Positions 7,129 through 8,298 of a stretch of DNA of 8,298 nucleotides are shown here, piece after piece (the first letter of the stretch is position 1; the number at the start of each line of letters is the position of its first letter). Made by a program: the position numbers and the translations under genes. The notes under the pieces are model-generated. The model searched no databases. It saw only the letters and a program-made list of their open reading frames with translations, and was not told the DNA's origin. Source of the DNA: an uncultured Rhodopirellula sp. GTDB taxonomy: Bacteria > Planctomycetota > Planctomycetia > Pirellulales > Pirellulaceae. The stretch is taken from contig CAJXTM010000114.1 of the NCBI GenBank assembly GCA_913061385.1, positions 1 to 8,298 on the forward strand. Reading direction: 5' to 3'.

Positions 7129-7429
7129 GTTCAATTACTCCGAAGCTCTTTGCTTATGCAAACGTCCTACTCCTTAGGAACTTCGGTATTTTAGGTGTCT
7201 CAACTTAGCGCAATTGTTGGGGCTTTGCAGTTTGAAGGGTTTAAAGATGTGATTTGTTCTCGTAAATAAGACAAATCTCGGTTTTCCACTGGGTGAAGTC
7301 TTTCTAAACTATTTTTCGGAGCGATGCTGCTCGATTGAAAGGCGACGGTTAGATCGCGTTTGATGCGTCCATCCCGCCGTTCTTGAAAGGATCGAAGCAC
7401 GCTTCTACCTGAGTTGCGTGTCGAGCAAC
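7129..7429. other. Intergenic gap between the partial barrel gene and the actin gene
   Basis: About 300 bases with no confidently supported gene. Its left end holds the leader structure and ribosome binding site of the actin gene. A small hairpin (AGTTGC at 7430-7425 with GCAACT at 7417-7412, read on the minus strand) sits at the stop of the upstream barrel gene but has no T run, so it is not a convincing intrinsic terminator. A 66-codon open frame on the minus strand (7400-7200, GTG start) has no Shine-Dalgarno and no recognisable domain. No sigma70-like -35/-10 pair with correct spacing was found; planctomycete promoters often depart from that consensus. Being the largest gap in the minus-strand run, it is the most likely place for the operon promoter. 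Confidence 0.5.
7140..7186 (-). promoter_or_regulatory. Possible structured 5' leader covering the actin gene's ribosome binding site
   Basis: Read on the minus strand, CCGAAG (7186-7181) can pair with CTTCGG (7145-7140), enclosing two small hairpins: TCC-TAA-GGA (7179-7171) and TTTGC-ATAA-GCAAA (7162-7149). The 3' arm of the outer stem shares its last two bases with the Shine-Dalgarno GGAG at 7141-7138, so closing the stem would partly hide it. The stems are short (6, 3 and 5 pairs), and no conserved riboswitch class is recognised. It could be a translation switch or chance. Confidence 0.35.
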
Positions 7430-8250
7430 TTAATAATTCAGCCCCAGCATCAATGTGAAACCGGTCAGGTCGACGTAGTTCTTGTCTGATAACGCGATGC
7501 TATCAACTCGACCACCAAAGTTTGTGTTATCTGAGAGGAAAGCAAATGATTGCGATTGAGCAACATTTTTTCCCAGGTCCCAGTGTTGATATTCAAAACC
7601 GCAACGTAATACGAGTTGAGATCGACAGAAAATTGGACGGCAGTACTCGAGGCCAATTTGAAAGCTCAGCGTGTAGATTGAGGAGTCGGTATCGTCTGTG
7701 ATGACGGCTTTGTCTCGAGACCTAGCACTGGCAATGTTTGAATTGCCATCGTGTTGGAAGACTGATGCTTCAGTGAGGGCAGCACTGCTTTCATCCGCCC
7801 AAAGCCATGAGATGCGGCCATTCCAGTAGATATTCCATGGAAAGCACCCATTGCAACTTCGCCATGTATCGCACTCTCCCAAGCAACTGCTGGCACCGCA
7901 CTCGGAGCAGTTAAAATTCGGCAATATCTCACCTCCAGGCAAACCTCCGAAGCCAATGCGTAGGTTCTTTCGACCAGCCAATGCCAAGGTCGGACCTGCT
8001 CCACTGATCTCTCGACTGGCCTTTGCAATCCCAGTGAGTTCGAGTGAATTGTGCAGCTGATCGACAAGCAGCACTGCATTGTTCGCGGTGTAGGTTGCGT
8101 ATCTTGCCCCAAAGCTGCTTTCAAGGCGGCAGCCGAATAAGCAAAACGGTTGCGTGATTTCTAGATCGACAGTCTGAGCGTCAACTCCACTCGTCGTTAG
8201 AAAACGGGGAAGTGCCTGTGAAGTGCCTCCAGATTCTGTGCTTTCTTTGT
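7430..8250 (-). CDS. BBP7-like outer-membrane beta-barrel protein, 5'-truncated
   Basis: The frame stays open from the stop at 7430 up to the last genomic base, 8250, giving at least 272 residues. The GTG at 8074 is internal, because the 58 codons before it also align with the paralog at 713-2359: TVDLEITQPFCLFGCRLESSFG here matches TLDLGITQRFCLAGCRLTTSLG there. Other shared blocks are GPTLALAG, IYWNGRISWLWADESSAA, ARSRDKAVIT, EYCRPIFCRS, LRCGFEYQHWDLG and the C-terminal LMLGLNY. A Cys-rich loop (CSECGASSCLGEC, then C and CNGC) occupies the same place as the different Cys-rich loop of the paralog. The signal peptide and N-terminal linker lie beyond the contig end. This should be an outer-membrane barrel of unknown function. 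Whether it belongs to the actin operon is unclear, since a 300-base gap follows it. Confidence 0.82.
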
Positions 8251-8298
8251 CTGTCTCTTATACACATCTCCGAGCCCACGAGACCGAGGCTGATCTCG
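8251..8298 (+). other. Illumina Nextera adapter read-through (artificial sequence)
   Basis: Bases 8251-8269 are CTGTCTCTTATACACATCT, the complement of the Tn5 mosaic end. Bases 8270-8284 are CCGAGCCCACGAGAC, the rest of the Nextera read-2 adapter. Bases 8285-8292, CGAGGCTG, correspond to a standard i7 index (N710 as I recall it), and 8293-8298, ATCTCG, begin the P7 primer. The coding frame of the barrel gene should not be extended into it. The genuine contig end is 8250. Confidence 0.99.

Noticed and set aside
6031..7134. Reading the actin-like protein as an Hsp70/DnaK chaperone or as MreB
   Set aside because: The protein ends right after the ATPase fold, so there is no substrate-binding domain. 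Its motif wording and the 'VGFPKDV' and 'ARELP' blocks fit MamK better than MreB. Automated tools may still label it Hsp70 family.
7200..7400. Small minus-strand open frame of 66 codons in the intergenic gap
   Set aside because: It has a GTG start without a Shine-Dalgarno, no signal, no domain and ordinary composition; it is most likely chance.
7430..8074. Taking GTG 8074 as the real start of the second barrel gene
   Set aside because: The 58 codons upstream of it align with the paralog, including the conserved FCLxGCRL block, so the gene continues to the contig end.
1..8250. tRNA, rRNA, CRISPR array or natural insertion sequence
   Set aside because: No cloverleaf, rRNA-like block, spaced direct repeats of CRISPR type or transposase was seen; the only tandem repeats are the two coding ones listed.
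8251..8269. Transposon end or insertion-site signature
   Set aside because: The sequence is the engineered Tn5 mosaic end followed by Illumina adapter and index, not a natural element.

Overview
The window looks like the end of a contig from a planctomycete, most likely Pirellulaceae-like. The reasons are two paralogous cysteine-containing outer-membrane barrels of the kind annotated 'BBP7 family' in Planctomycetota, a planctomycete-style di-haem cytochrome c peroxidase tail, and roughly balanced base composition. This assignment is inferred from protein character; there is no marker gene. The last 48 bases (8251-8298) are not genomic: they are an Illumina Nextera transposon end, an 8-base index and the start of P7, so real sequence stops at 8250.

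Layout. The 3' end of a plus-strand cytochrome c peroxidase-like gene (1-372) is followed by a strong intrinsic terminator (428-465). Everything else is on the minus strand. Read in the direction of transcription it runs: a 5'-truncated BBP7-like barrel (8250-7430); a 300-base gap with a structured leader; a MamK-like bacterial actin (7128-6031); an unrecognised exported or membrane-anchored proline-rich protein (5984-5007); a large anchor-linker-barrel 'transporter' protein (4867-3167); a C39 cysteine peptidase (3198-2356); and a second, full-length BBP7-like barrel (2359-713). The last three genes overlap and the first two nearly abut, so the five genes from the actin to the second barrel look like one operon. 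It runs towards the convergent terminator at 428-465.

How the genes may work together. A C39 peptidase next to an outer-membrane barrel with an N-terminal periplasmic extension is the core of the Pseudomonas Fap functional-amyloid exporter (FapD plus FapF) and of the Acinetobacter Fil-type loci. Here that pair is preceded by an actin most like MamK, the filament that organises magnetosome chains, and by a membrane protein with a long proline-rich tail. No magnetosome gene (mamA/B/E/M/Q type) and no obvious amyloid subunit is visible. The working hypothesis is a cell-envelope export or surface-structure system whose position is set by a cytoplasmic actin-like filament through a membrane adaptor, delivering a surface coat with cysteine-rich barrel proteins. 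That is inference; the gene identities are better supported than the joint function.
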